A DNA stretch of 64,000 nt from Candidatus Desulfosporosinus nitrosoreducens (GTDB lineage: Bacteria > Bacillota > Desulfitobacteriia > Desulfitobacteriales > Desulfitobacteriaceae). Of this stretch, positions 44,612-54,142 are shown piece after piece. Numbering within the stretch: position 1 is the stretch's first letter; every line of letters starts with the position of its first letter. A program made the position numbers and the translations under genes. The stretch lies in the NCBI RefSeq assembly GCF_030954495.1, contig NZ_JAVHUW010000029.1, positions 1-64,000 of the forward strand, in the 5' to 3' direction. Under the pieces are notes generated by a model. It saw only the letters and a list, made by a program, of their open reading frames with translations. It was not told where the DNA came from and ran no database searches.

Positions 44612-45339
44612 TCTTTGGTTTGAGGGTTTTCAGGAGGACTTTGTTCATCGGGATTTTCTTCATCGCTGGGGATGGCTTGAAGTTCGCTTAAGGCAATAGG
44701 CTGTTTTTCTTCGGAAGACTCTGCCTCATTAGCGAGCTTCTGCTTTTTAAAATAGCTGCTGAGGGTATGAGTGGTTTCTGAAGCGAGATGTGACGTTGAG
44801 TGTAAAAAATTCTTGAACGATTCGCTGATCCCTTTATCTGCAACAGTTAAGGCACTTTCGCTTCCTTTTTGAGTTACAATAACGTCATGCCCAATAGTTG
44901 TGATATACTCCGCAGGCATCCAGGCTTTTCCGCTTAAAAAACCGTCGAGCTTCCCGGAAGAAATTTCGATCTGGGTTATTTTTCCCGATCCTGGGTCGAC
45001 ATAATATTCGTCCGCAATTCCCAGAGTTTTCCCGCTTTCAGTGATCATTTTAGTACCGATGATTGTTAACTTGTCTTTGACTAATTCCAAGAGCTCGGGA
45101 AGGTTGGAGGTCTTTTCCACATGGGACTCTTTGTCAATGGTGATGGCGTCGTCACCGACACTAACAACCTTGGTATAAGGTATAATGCGCTGATCCTTAA
45201 AAAACCCTTTGGGGTCTACGATAATTGCCGCGAGAGATTTTGTGCCGGCATCAAGGATTAAATTTTTTACATAACCTATTTGCTGCCCTTCTTGAAGAGA
45301 GACAATGGGGAGAGATAAAAATTTTCGACTTGGTTTCAT
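44599..45339 (-). CDS. PRC-barrel domain protein (two barrels)
   Basis: 246 aa. Two PRC-barrel units (about 1-75 and 78-150) with the typical KVVSVGDDAITI and EYITTIGHDVIV strand ends, then a charged helical, Glu/Pro-rich tail with SYFKKQKLANEAES. Proteins of this type (YlmC/YrrD-like) occur in spore formers; function is unsettled. ATG behind AGGGGGTGA. Its 5' end faces pth across a 92-nt divergent spacer. Confidence 0.83.
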   Translation of the reverse strand: MKPSRKFLSLPIVSLQEGQQIGYVKNLILDAGTKSLAAIIVDPKGFFKDQRIIPYTKVVSVGDDAITIDKESHVEKTSNLPELLELVKDKLTIIGTKMITESGKTLGIADEYYVDPGSGKITQIEISSGKLDGFLSGKAWMPAEYITTIGHDVIVTQKGSESALTVADKGISESFKNFLHSTSHLASETTHTLSSYFKKQKLANEAESSEEKQPIALSELQAIPSDEENPDEQSPPENPQTKEPLG

Positions 45340-45431
45340 AGGTTCACCCCCTTATGGTGATGATTATTCGTTGCTTATCCATATGAATGTATTCAGAATA
45401 TGGAATGAATATGCTTGGGAGGGTATTTAGA

Positions 45432-45989
45432 ATGAAGGTTATTGTCGGGCTAGGCAATCCGGGACCTCAATATGCTGAGACCCGCCATAATATTGGCTTT
45501 CTGTTGATAGACGGTCTGGCAGAGGCCCTGGGGTTGCAATTCCGAACTAAATTTCAAGGTTTATGGACAGAAGGAATGGTGCAAGGAGAACGTCTTTTGT
45601 TTTTGAAGCCCCAGACTTTTATGAATTTAAGTGGCCGTTCTGTAAAAGAACTTGTTCATTTCTACAAAATCCCAACTGAAGATGTTTTAGTAGTACAGGA
45701 TGATATGGATTTGCCCTTGGGCAAACTGCGCTTGCGTAGCCAGGGGAGTGCCGGAGGGCACAATGGAATACGGTCAATTTTAACGGAGCTGGGGACAGAA
45801 CAGTTTTGGCGGCTTAAACTAGGTGTGGGGCGGCCGCCGAAAGAGTGGGACCCGGCCCAGTACGTTCTTTCATCCTTTGCCGAAAGTGAGCTGCCAACAG
45901 TCGAAGATTTATTAGAGCGGGCTTATAAAGTGGCGAATCTCTGGCTTAAAGGAGAAACGGAGCGGGCTATGAATTTGTACCATCGCTAA
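45432..45989 (+). CDS. pth: Peptidyl-tRNA hydrolase
   Basis: 185 aa. Releases peptides from stalled peptidyl-t[21 protein letters not shown] (6-23) contains the catalytic His; [12 protein letters not shown] and [10 protein letters not shown] contain the other active-site residues; [12 protein letters not shown] follows. ATG 45432 has GGGAGG at 8 nt; an upstream in-frame ATG at 45387 adds a non-conserved tail and is rejected. Followed by fin and mfd as in Bacillus. Confidence 0.96.
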   Translation: MKVIVGLGNPGPQYAETRHNIGFLLIDGLAEALGLQFRTKFQGLWTEGMVQGERLLFLKPQTFMNLSGRSVKELVHFYKIPTEDVLVVQDDMDLPLGKLRLRSQGSAGGHNGIRSILTELGTEQFWRLKLGVGRPPKEWDPAQYVLSSFAESELPTVEDLLERAYKVANLWLKGETERAMNLYHR

Positions 45990-46045
45990 ATGAGTATAAC
46001 CTCTCGCCCTAGAGGCAATTCTACTTCTAGGGAGGTGATTTAGGG

Positions 46046-46222
46046 ATGAGAGTTGTTAAAGTGTGTCGGGCCTGTGACAGAATCATCGGTGAGATTGAGC
46101 TTGATGACTTGACCAACGCGAACTCGGACCCTATAATGGATATCGTTGGAAATGTTTCCTATACGCTTTGTCCGGGTTGTCTGAATGATATGGAAACAGA
46201 GCCGAAAGGTGTTTTCCATTAA
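46046..46222 (+). CDS. fin: Anti-sigma-F factor Fin
   Basis: 58 aa, a small gene. Two CxxC pairs (CRAC near 7-10 and CPGC near 43-46) form the zinc site of the Fin (YabK) family. Fin is made under sigma-F and binds sigma-F or core polymerase to help the switch to sigma-G. ATG follows GGGAGGTGATTTAGGG. The position between pth and mfd equals that in Bacillus and supports the call strongly. Confidence 0.92.
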   Translation: MRVVKVCRACDRIIGEIELDDLTNANSDPIMDIVGNVSYTLCPGCLNDMETEPKGVFH

Positions 46223-46381
46223 GGAGATTCTAAACCTTGGGTTTGGGGCGGATGATTGAGTTTGGTTTAAAATGGGCATGCCGGTGAACGCCATGCCCTT
46301 TAATCAGTATGAGGAGTAGGCAAGTGGGGGTCCCGTCATGGACGTTCATCTTTTTTTGCCGCCCGAAAGGATGAGTGTTTT

Positions 46382-49300
46382 TTGAATACAATCAGTGATT
46401 ACCTTCGACAGGGATTGGACGTTCGAGAAATCGAGCAGTCGCTTGAACGTAGGGAATGGCCGCAAATGATTTATGATTTAACAGGTGGTCAAAAGGCAGC
46501 GCTCATTTCCCAGTTGTTAGAGAAATCGAGACCCGGATTGATACTGACCTATTCTGAGGAACAGGCTCAAAAGTGGACTGAGGATTTAAAGACGTGGTGT
46601 CCTCGGAGGACTATCTTGCATTTGCCGGCTACAGAATGGCTGCCCTTTGAAGTCTTAGGAAAGAGCAGAGAAACGACAGCGGAACGAATTCGTGTTTTGA
46701 ATCGCTTAGCTTTAGATCAGAATTGTACCGTGGTTGCCTCCGTTCTGGCAGTTGAACGGCGCGTTTTTCCGCTTCAACGCTGGAAAGATTATACGCTTGT
46801 GTTGGAAACGGGAAAAGCGTATGTCTTAACAGACATTCTTTTGACCTTAACAACCGGAGGATATGAACGTGTCGAGACAGTTGAAGGAAAGGGTCAGTTT
46901 GCGCTGAGAGGAGGAATATTAGATATCGCTCCTCTGGATGGTGAGGCTGTGCGGATTGAATTTTTTGATGACGAGGTTGACTCCATCCGTACGTTTGATC
47001 TTGAAACCCAGAAATCAATTTTAGCGCAGGAGAGAGTCTTGATCTCGCCGGCTATGGAATACGTGATAACCAAGGAGGAGCTCCAGCAGCTTCGCTTCAC
47101 AATCCGCTCGGAAGCCCGTAAAGCGACAGGCCGGCTGCAAAGAGCCGGGAGAGCAGATTCGGCGGAACGTTTGCATAATAAAGTTATTTTTCTGGAGGAA
47201 GGTCTGGCACAAGGAATTCTCGACGAAAATGTTTACCCTTTTTTGAGTTTGGTTAATATGCCTCTCGTTCCATTTTTCTCATATTTAGCGGAAAATCATT
47301 TTCTTATTTTAGATGAGCCGATGCGTTTGAAAGAACAGCTTGAGTTTCAAGCCAATGAGCGATTATTGGAATTCACTCAGCAGTTAGAACAGGGCGAGGG
47401 ATTTGTCCATCCTGAGACTCAGTTTATAAGGTATGAGGATTTATTAATGCACGGGTTGAAGCATCCTTTAATGGGGCTCTCAACTTTGCTGAGACAAGCT
47501 CCCGGAATCACCCCCAAGCGGGTTTTCAACTTGAATGCCCGCTCTTTGACGGGATTCATGGGAAAGACAAGCAAGTTAGTTGACGAAATCGAACATCTTA
47601 AAAACGCAGGAAATATCGTCGCCCTTTTCGTCGGGGATGAGGAACATACGGATCGTTTAATCCAGGGGTTGAAGGACCGCGGGGTTGGCGCCAATCGCAA
47701 AAAGCTCGAAGATCCTGTTGAAGAGGGACATGTCTATGTGTATCCTTATTCTTTAGATCAAGGATTTGAATTGCCTCTCGGAAAACTTGTCATCCTTACG
47801 GAAACTGAGATTTACAAACGAGAGAGTAAGGTAGCCGTCAAGAAACCGAGCTCTCCCTCAACCAAGAGTGTTTTTATTTCGGATCTTAAGCCGGGTGACT
47901 ATGTCGTCCATGTCCATCATGGGATTGGACAATTTGTCGGGATTGAACGGCTGGAGGTTGGGGGAATAGCCAAAGACTACTTTGGAATTCGCTATGCCGG
48001 TGAAGACCGCTTATACGTGCCTTTGGACCAACTCCATCTCCTGCAAAAATATTTGGGAAGTGCTGCGGAAACTTTGCCCAAACTGTATAAGCTCGGAGGG
48101 ACAGATTGGCATAAGGTTAAGAGCAGAACCCGTTCCGCCGTTAAGGAGATGGCGTTTGATCTTCTGAAACTCTATGCTCAGCGTGAGGCCATTAAAGGGC
48201 ATGCCTTTTCTCCGGACAACGTTTGGCAAATCGAATTTGAAGAGAAGTTCCCCTACGTTGAGACTCAGGATCAACTTCAGTGTATCGTCGATGTCAAACG
48301 GGACATGATGCTTCCTCGTCCCATGGACCGCTTGCTTTGCGGGGATGTGGGGTATGGAAAAACGGAAGTTGCTCTTAGAGCGGTCTTTAAGTCGGTTATG
48401 GACAGCAAACAGGTGGCCTTCTTAGTTCCGACGACTATTTTGGCTCAACAGCATTTCAACACCCTGCGCGAACGATTTACAGGTTATCCGATAACCATTG
48501 ATATGTTGAGCCGATTCCGTTCGCCTAAGGAACAAAAGGAAATCATCCAGGGTCTTAAAGAAGGCAGGATTGATGTTATTGTAGGTACCCACCGTATTCT
48601 GGCTGAAGCCGTTAAATTTAAAGATTTAGGATTACTGATCATCGATGAGGAGCAGCGCTTTGGAGTTGCCCATAAAGAAAAGCTCAAGACTTTGAAAGGA
48701 AATGTTGATGTTCTGACGTTGTCAGCGACCCCCATTCCCAGAACTCTGCATATGTCTTTGGTGGGAGTTCGGGATATGAGCGTGATAGAGACTCCGCCGG
48801 AAGGAAGATATCCGGTTCAAACCTATGTTACGGAATTTCGTCCCGATGTGGTTAGAGATGCCATACGCCGCGAAATTCAACGCGGAGGCCAAGTGTTTTA
48901 TGTCCATAATCGCATTGAGGATATGGACAAAGTCACGAATTTCTTAAGCCAACTGGTTCCTGAGGCGCGTTTGGGAGTGGCTCACGGGCAGATGCGTGAA
49001 ACTATGCTGGAACGCGTCATGCTTGATTTTCTGGAACAAGAGACAGATGTCTTAATATCTACAACGATTATTGAGACAGGCTTGGATATGCCGAATGTCA
49101 ACACTCTGATTATCGATGAAGCGGATAGAATGGGCTTATCTCAGCTTTATCAATTGCGCGGTCGGGTGGGGCGGTCTAATCGCAAAGCCTTTGCCTATCT
49201 GTTATATAAGCCGCAAAAGGTTCTTACGGAAGTTGCCGAAAAACGCTTGGCTGCCATTCGCGAATTTACGGAATTTGGCGCGGGCTTTAAAATTGCTATG

Positions 49301-49912
49301 CGGGATTTGGAAATTCGTGGCGCGGGAAATTTAATCGGTGCTCAGCAGCACGGACATTTAGCAGCCGTTGGCTTCGAACTTTACAGCCAGATGCTCAAAG
49401 AGGCTGTTCAGGAATTGCGGGGAGAGAAGGTTGAGGAGGTCGAAGAGCCCAGTATAGAGCTTCAAGTGGATGCCTTCTTGCCGGATTCTTACGTGGCGGA
49501 TAAGCAGACTAAGGCTTCTTTGTACCAACGCTTAGCAATGGTGGGGAATGAAGCGGGGCTTGAAGAGATGGTTGACGAATTAGTAGATCGCTTTGGAACT
49601 CCGCCCCGGGAAGTTGAACACCTCATTGAAATTATCAGGATCAAGTTGCTGGCCAGCTCAATTCATCTGGAATTAATCCGACAAGAAAAGCAAAATGTAA
49701 GCCTTCGTTTCGGAGCGGACCTTGGAATTAGCGGTGAGCGTTTAATGGCCGTAGCGTCTGCCTCTCCCCTGCCTTTATCTTTTAAAACCATGCCTAACGG
49801 GAATTTGGAATGCAGGATTCGTGTCCGAACCCTTGATCAAGAAGAAGTAATTGGGGCAGTAAGACGCGTGCTTGTTATTTTTGGTAATATTGCTTCGCGG
49901 ACAACTCCTTGA
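46382..49912 (+). CDS. mfd: Transcription-repair coupling factor
   Basis: 1176 aa, the normal length. Displaces RNA polymerase stalled at lesions and recruits UvrA. The N-terminal UvrB-like module (1-~330), the RNA polymerase-interacting domain (KPGDYVVHVHHGIGQFVGIE near 500), the translocase with Walker A GDVGYGKTEVA near 652 and IIDEEQRFGV near 753, and the C-terminal regulatory domain are all present. The start is TTG with a moderate AAAGGATGAG about 11 nt upstream. An ATG at 46371 opens only a 4-codon frame (MSVF) overlapping the ribosome binding site. Confidence 0.96.
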   Translation: MNTISDYLRQGLDVREIEQSLERREWPQMIYDLTGGQKAALISQLLEKSRPGLILTYSEEQAQKWTEDLKTWCPRRTILHLPATEWLPFEVLGKSRETTAERIRVLNRLALDQNCTVVASVLAVERRVFPLQRWKDYTLVLETGKAYVLTDILLTLTTGGYERVETVEGKGQFALRGGILDIAPLDGEAVRIEFFDDEVDSIRTFDLETQKSILAQERVLISPAMEYVITKEELQQLRFTIRSEARKATGRLQRAGRADSAERLHNKVIFLEEGLAQGILDENVYPFLSLVNMPLVPFFSYLAENHFLILDEPMRLKEQLEFQANERLLEFTQQLEQGEGFVHPETQFIRYEDLLMHGLKHPLMGLSTLLRQAPGITPKRVFNLNARSLTGFMGKTSKLVDEIEHLKNAGNIVALFVGDEEHTDRLIQGLKDRGVGANRKKLEDPVEEGHVYVYPYSLDQGFELPLGKLVILTETEIYKRESKVAVKKPSSPSTKSVFISDLKPGDYVVHVHHGIGQFVGIERLEVGGIAKDYFGIRYAGEDRLYVPLDQLHLLQKYLGSAAETLPKLYKLGGTDWHKVKSRTRSAVKEMAFDLLKLYAQREAIKGHAFSPDNVWQIEFEEKFPYVETQDQLQCIVDVKRDMMLPRPMDRLLCGDVGYGKTEVALRAVFKSVMDSKQVAFLVPTTILAQQHFNTLRERFTGYPITIDMLSRFRSPKEQKEIIQGLKEGRIDVIVGTHRILAEAVKFKDLGLLIIDEEQRFGVAHKEKLKTLKGNVDVLTLSATPIPRTLHMSLVGVRDMSVIETPPEGRYPVQTYVTEFRPDVVRDAIRREIQRGGQVFYVHNRIEDMDKVTNFLSQLVPEARLGVAHGQMRETMLERVMLDFLEQETDVLISTTIIETGLDMPNVNTLIIDEADRMGLSQLYQLRGRVGRSNRKAFAYLLYKPQKVLTEVAEKRLAAIREFTEFGAGFKIAMRDLEIRGAGNLIGAQQHGHLAAVGFELYSQMLKEAVQELRGEKVEEVEEPSIELQVDAFLPDSYVADKQTKASLYQRLAMVGNEAGLEEMVDELVDRFGTPPREVEHLIEIIRIKLLASSIHLELIRQEKQNVSLRFGADLGISGERLMAVASASPLPLSFKTMPNGNLECRIRVRTLDQEEVIGAVRRVLVIFGNIASRTTP

Positions 49913-49949
49913 TATACTGGACTAAGGTGAATTGAAAGGGTGTGTCATA

Positions 49950-50918
49950 ATGAAAAAGTCCCGGATAGGGATATTAATGGGCGTTCTTATGCTAATGCTT
50001 GTAACCATGGGCTGTTCCTCGCTGGTGGATGGCAAATGGGCGGCTAAGGTCAATGGAGACTCAATATTAATCAAGGATTATGATGATCGTGTGACGGCGG
50101 CCCAAAAACTCTATGAGACTCAGGGGATGAAGTTTGACACGGATCAAGGTAAGCAAGCTCTGACCCAGCTCAAAAGCCAAATACTTGACCGCATGATTGA
50201 AGGCAAGCTTCTGGCCCAAGAGGTTAAGAACCTTAAGCTGAAAACGGATGATGCTTCTATAAAATCTCAGGAAGATGCTGTCAAGAAAAATATGGGTACG
50301 GATACCCAGTTCCAAAATACTCTAAGCCAACAAGGGATGACAGAACCGGAATTAAAGAATTTTTTAGCCGTCTATACGAAAGAAACCCAAGATGTCAAAC
50401 AACCTTCAGACAGTGAGGTTAAGGCATACTTTGACAAAAACAAAGCCAACTACGGTCAGCCTGAAAGTGTCACTGCCCATCATATACTGCTTAAAACGGA
50501 AGACGAAGCTAAGGCGGTCATTGCCCAGCTTCAAACCGCAGAGAAAAATAAACAAGAAATTCTTCCCTTGTTTGAACAAATTGCCAAAGAAAAATCGATC
50601 GAACCGGGAGCAAAAGATTCCGGCGGAGATTTGGGCACGTTTACCAAAGGGAAAATGGTCCAGGAATTTGAAACTGCTGCCTTTGCCCAAAAAGTGGGGA
50701 CCTTTTCAACAACTCCGGTGAAGACGCAGTTTGGATACCATGTCATTTACGTTCAGGCACACACGCCTGCCAGCACACCGGATTTTGAAAGTGTAAAGGC
50801 CCAGGTAGCCCAGGATGCTCTTAATGATGCCAAAGATGCCAAGTTTCAGACCTATTTTGACAATTTGCGTAAAAACGCTAAGATTGAGTATGCTAAAGCC
50901 TATCAGCCCGCAAGTTAA
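49950..50918 (+). CDS. PrsA-like foldase lipoprotein (PpiC family)
   Basis: 322 aa. Lipobox VTMGC (Cys about 22), then a SurA-N-like helical region and a parvulin rotamase domain (about 176-270, SVTAHHILLKTEDEA and FGYHVIYV). It acts outside the membrane to fold secreted proteins. The first 6 codons of the open frame (from 49932) are discarded because AAAGGGTG lies 8 nt before ATG 49950. Follows mfd closely; Bacillus has spoVT here directly. Confidence 0.9.
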   Translation: MKKSRIGILMGVLMLMLVTMGCSSLVDGKWAAKVNGDSILIKDYDDRVTAAQKLYETQGMKFDTDQGKQALTQLKSQILDRMIEGKLLAQEVKNLKLKTDDASIKSQEDAVKKNMGTDTQFQNTLSQQGMTEPELKNFLAVYTKETQDVKQPSDSEVKAYFDKNKANYGQPESVTAHHILLKTEDEAKAVIAQLQTAEKNKQEILPLFEQIAKEKSIEPGAKDSGGDLGTFTKGKMVQEFETAAFAQKVGTFSTTPVKTQFGYHVIYVQAHTPASTPDFESVKAQVAQDALNDAKDAKFQTYFDNLRKNAKIEYAKAYQPAS

Positions 50919-50930
50919 TTGTTAATTTCC

Positions 50931-50958
50931 AAGAAGGCAAAATTTATTGCCTTCTTTT
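50931..50958 (+). terminator. Terminator after prsA-like gene
   Basis: Stem AAGAAGGCAA / TTGCCTTCTT followed by TTGTTTT. Confidence 0.85.
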
Positions 50959-50977
50959 GTTTTGCCTTGGAAAATAA

Positions 50978-51008
50978 TGAATAATTGGCAATCTCTAGAT
51001 ATATACTA
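50978..51008 (+). promoter_or_regulatory. Sigma-G promoter of spoVT
   Basis: TGAATA (50978-50983), 18-bp spacer, TATACTA (51002-51008), one base from the sigma-G -10 CATACTA. spoVT is a known sigma-G gene. Confidence 0.65.
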
Positions 51009-51076
51009 TCATTGATTTAAATAGCAAGAGAAAAGGATGTAATGAGTTTTCGGGAACAAAGGAGGAATGTGCGCCT

Positions 51077-51643
51077 ATGAAAGCAACAGGTATTGTGAGA
51101 AGAATTGATGACCTTGGTCGTGTCGTTATTCCGAAGGAAATTCGTCGGACTCTTCGTATCCGGGAAGGAGATCCGTTAGAGATTTTTGTAGATCGCGAAG
51201 GGGAGGTTATACTTAAGAAATATTCTCCCATTCGAGAGTTGGGGGAATTCGCCAAAGAATATGCTGATTCGCTTTTTGAAGCTACAGGTCATATAACCTG
51301 CATCTCGGATCGGGATACAATCATAGCCGTTGCTGGAGCTTCGAAGAAGGAATATTTAAATAAGCCCATAGGGCACTCCGTGGAACAGGCTATGGAAGAA
51401 CGGAGAACGATTCAAATCGGGATTAACGGTACCGGTGAGAACAATTTGCCGAAAAGCAGTGACAATGACGAAGAGGATAAAGCGAAAACCACCTGTGAGG
51501 TCATTGCACCGATAATTTCTCAAGGAGATCCTATCGGTGCCGTTATGATCATTTCTAAAGAGCCTACGGTGAAAATGGGGGACTTGGAGGTCAAGCTGGT
51601 CGAGACTGCGGCTGTATTCTTAGCCAAACAGATGGAACAATAG
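51077..51643 (+). CDS. spoVT: Stage V sporulation protein T
   Basis: 188 aa. N-terminal AbrB-type domain (MKATGIVRRIDDLGRVVIPK at 1-20) and a C-terminal GAF-like domain (about 55-185). SpoVT tunes sigma-G-dependent genes in the forespore. ATG behind AAAGGAGGAATG. The family relation to abrB at 22835 is restricted to the N-terminal domain. spoVB, normally next, is absent. Confidence 0.97.
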   Translation: MKATGIVRRIDDLGRVVIPKEIRRTLRIREGDPLEIFVDREGEVILKKYSPIRELGEFAKEYADSLFEATGHITCISDRDTIIAVAGASKKEYLNKPIGHSVEQAMEERRTIQIGINGTGENNLPKSSDNDEEDKAKTTCEVIAPIISQGDPIGAVMIISKEPTVKMGDLEVKLVETAAVFLAKQMEQ

Positions 51644-51767
51644 GGTTAGCCCCGATGCCTCCGGCAGGTCATAAACGTTGGTTGGTTCATACTTTCTGGC
51701 AAATGAAATAAAGCGGTACTCCCGCTTTATTTTACTTTATGCTAAACTAGCTTAAGGAGGTGAAAAA

Positions 51768-53225
51768 ATGTCCTCGTGTCTTCATGTTATCGGACTAGGT
51801 CCCTCGGGGCTTGAACAACTAACTGTGGGAAACTACCGGCGTCTCTGTAAAGCTAAGAGAGTCTTTGTGAGAACATCTCAGCATCCCTGTGTTCAAGAAT
51901 TGATTGCCGAAGGGGTTCAGGTAGAATCATTTGATGAGGTCTATAGCACAAAGTCTTCTTTCGAAGAAGTGTATCAGCAAATTGTGGAACACTTGAGAAC
52001 AGAGCTGCTGAAGAGTTCAGAAGTCGTTTATGCTGTTCCAGGGCACCCTATGGTTGCGGAAAAGACAATTCAACTTATCTGTGAAAAATTGGAGCAGGAC
52101 TATGAGGTGATCGTCCATCCGGCCATGAGTTTTGTGGATGAGATTTTCCGAGTACTAAAATTTGACCCGATTGAGGGAGTGCTTATCCGCAATTATGACG
52201 CTCTCCGAAACGCAGAATTATCCGGGCTGGAGTGGCTGATTATTCCCCAGGTTTATAATCAATTAATTGCTTCCGAAGTTAAGCTTGACCTGATGACTTC
52301 ATATCCTGATGATGCGGATGTGTTTGTGGTTCAAGCCCTGGGTACCTCAGATGAGCGGGTGGACAAGCTGCCGCTTTATGAGATGGATCACGGTACTTTT
52401 GATCATCTCTCAACCATTGTTCTTCCGCCGTGTTCCGAGGTTATCTCTTGGTCAAAGTTGGTTCAGGTGATGGCCGTATTGCGTTCTCCGGATGGGTGTG
52501 CCTGGGACCGTGAGCAGACACATCAGACATTGAAGCCTTGTTTGATCGAAGAAAGCTATGAAGTATTAGAAGCAATCGAGAAACAAGATATGTATAATTT
52601 GTGTGAAGAGTTGGGAGACTTATTATTACAAGTTGTATTTCATGCTCAAATCGCTGCGGAGGATGGAGAATTTCAAAGTCAGGATGTTTTGCAAGGGATT
52701 ATCCAAAAGCTGATTCGCAGGCATCCCCACGTTTTTGGGGAGGAAAAGGCCGAAACGGCAGATGATGTGATTCAGGCCTGGGATAAGATCAAGCAAAAGG
52801 AGAAAGCTGACAGAAGCGAGGACAGAGCCTTTTTTAACGATCCTAGGGAGTTGCCGGCTCTTATGTTGGCTTCGTCAACACAACGCAAAGCGGCTGGAGT
52901 AGGGTTCGACTGGGCTGATGTTGAAGGGCCTTACCGCAAGGTTCAGGAAGAACTGCTCGAATTACAGGCTGCCACAAAGACTGGGGTAGGCATTCGTGAG
53001 GAATTAGGGGATTTGTTGTTCGCGGTTGTCAACGTATCAAGATTTCTTAAACTGGATGCCGAAGAAGCTCTAAGGGACGCTGTACATAAGTTCCAAGTAC
53101 GTTTTCTCAAAATGGTGGAACTAAGCCGCGAGGGAGGTCGAGAGTTCGCAAGACTATCACTCCAGGAGATGGACGTGTTTTGGGAAATGGCAAAGTCTCA
53201 AGAAAAAGGTGGCAAATTCATGTAA
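51768..53225 (+). CDS. mazG: YabN: SAM-methylase-like domain fused to MazG pyrophosphohydrolase
   Basis: 485 aa fusion as in Bacillus YabN. The N-terminal tetrapyrrole-methylase-like domain (about 1-220, GLGPSGLEQLT) is joined to two MazG helical domains (about 240-485). Metal-binding EExxE...ExxD patterns are in LIEESYEVLEAI / LCEELGDLLLQ and again in REELGDLLFAVVN. It hydrolyses NTPs, probably non-canonical ones. ATG behind AAGGAGGTG. Confidence 0.95.
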   Translation: MSSCLHVIGLGPSGLEQLTVGNYRRLCKAKRVFVRTSQHPCVQELIAEGVQVESFDEVYSTKSSFEEVYQQIVEHLRTELLKSSEVVYAVPGHPMVAEKTIQLICEKLEQDYEVIVHPAMSFVDEIFRVLKFDPIEGVLIRNYDALRNAELSGLEWLIIPQVYNQLIASEVKLDLMTSYPDDADVFVVQALGTSDERVDKLPLYEMDHGTFDHLSTIVLPPCSEVISWSKLVQVMAVLRSPDGCAWDREQTHQTLKPCLIEESYEVLEAIEKQDMYNLCEELGDLLLQVVFHAQIAAEDGEFQSQDVLQGIIQKLIRRHPHVFGEEKAETADDVIQAWDKIKQKEKADRSEDRAFFNDPRELPALMLASSTQRKAAGVGFDWADVEGPYRKVQEELLELQAATKTGVGIREELGDLLFAVVNVSRFLKLDAEEALRDAVHKFQVRFLKMVELSREGGREFARLSLQEMDVFWEMAKSQEKGGKFM

Positions 53226-53308
53226 TATTAGCTGAATAAGCAGGAGATTGATTTTTTATCGCGAAATATAGTTTACGAGATAAGATCTGTTATTTAGGAG
53301 GGACTATT

Positions 53309-53584
53309 TTGAATAAGGCTGAGTTAGTTAGTGCAGTTGCTGAGAAGGCGGAAATGTCCAAGAAGGACGCAGAAAAGGCCGTAAGTGCCGTTTTCGCCAC
53401 AATTGAAGAGTCCTTGGCACAAAATGAAAAGGTCCAATTGGTGGGCTTTGGTACGTTTGATGTCAAAGAGCGTGCCGAAAGAACGGGAAGAAACCCCCAA
53501 ACGAAAGAAACAATTACAATTCCTGCCGCTAGAGTTCCGGGTTTCAAGGCAGGGAAAGCTCTAAAGGACGCAGTCCAAAAGTAA
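53309..53584 (+). CDS. hup: DNA-binding protein HU
   Basis: 91 aa, a standard [22 protein letters not shown] at the start and the DNA arm [20 protein letters not shown] near 54-73. Histone-like DNA bending. TTG start with AGGAGGG at 7 nt. Single gene with its own terminator, between mazG and rqcP, a common clostridial arrangement. Confidence 0.97.
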   Translation: MNKAELVSAVAEKAEMSKKDAEKAVSAVFATIEESLAQNEKVQLVGFGTFDVKERAERTGRNPQTKETITIPAARVPGFKAGKALKDAVQK

Positions 53585-53606
53585 GGCTTTGGACTTTGTG
53601 AAAAGT

Positions 53607-53639
53607 CAGGTTCCGGGTTTTCTGGGACCTGATTTTTAT
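53607..53639 (+). terminator. hup terminator
   Basis: Stem CAGGTTCC / GGGACCTG followed by ATTTTTAT. Confidence 0.8.
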
Positions 53640-53688
53640 ACAAATTATCGTTCCAGCAGCCAAAAGGGAGGATTAGCGACAGTAAACT

Positions 53689-53955
53689 ATGCGTATTGAC
53701 AAGTACTTAAAGGTATCTCGTTTGATCAAACGACGCACAGTAGCCAAAGATGTCTGTGTGGGAGAGAAGATTAGCATCAATGGCCGAATTGTTAAGCCCT
53801 CAGCGGAAGTCAAAGTGGGGGACCGAATTATTCTGGAAATGGCGAACCGCATTGTCGAAGTAAAAGTCTTAGCAACACCTAATAGCATAAAGGCTAATGA
53901 AGCTCAAACCCTCTATGAATTAATTAGAGATGAACGAAAGACAGAGTCTGATTGA
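53689..53955 (+). CDS. rqcP: RqcP (YabO), S4-domain ribosome quality-control protein
   Basis: 88 aa. S4 RNA-binding domain from residue 1 (MRIDKYLKVSRLIKRRTVAK), matching YabO/RqcP, which works with RqcH in alanine tailing of stalled nascent chains. The ATG is fixed by homology, but the nearest purine-rich site (GGGAGG) is about 17 nt away, unusually far. Its stop codon lies in the loop of its terminator hairpin. Confidence 0.93.
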   Translation: MRIDKYLKVSRLIKRRTVAKDVCVGEKISINGRIVKPSAEVKVGDRIILEMANRIVEVKVLATPNSIKANEAQTLYELIRDERKTESD

Positions 53956-53977
53956 AAAGACTCTGTCTTTCGTTTTT
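53935..53977 (+). terminator. rqcP terminator overlapping the stop codon
   Basis: Stem CGAAAGACAGAGTC / GACTCTGTCTTTCG, perfect 14 bp, then TTTTT. The stop codon at 53953-53955 is in the loop. Confidence 0.92.
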
Positions 53978-53980
53978 AAT

Positions 53981-54064
53981 GTCGGGAAGTACAATCTCGT
54001 TAATAGTTTTTGCAAGCTCCTCTCGTCTTCCTTGGTTTCAGGAAGATTAGGCAACTTTTCTTCA
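53981..54064 (+). repeat. Dispersed intergenic repeat, copy behind rqcP
   Basis: Head GGGAAGTACAATCTCGTTAA then TAGTTTTTGC; tail GGCAACTTTTCTTC. Directly behind a terminator, as for other copies. Confidence 0.6.
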
Positions 54065-54142
54065 TATTGGACTTTTCGAATGTCTAAAGAATAGGCTGCC
54101 TGAATAGGGTTTAAGAAGAATTATGTTTTGGAGGGATAGGGC

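Noticed and set aside
46371..46385. Four-codon leader peptide (MSVF) before mfd
   Set aside because: Too short to support and it overlaps the likely ribosome binding site by chance.
51650..51705. Further copy of the dispersed repeat (GGTTCATACTTTCTGGC)
   Set aside because: The match is limited to about 15 bases and lacks the hairpin partner and tail.
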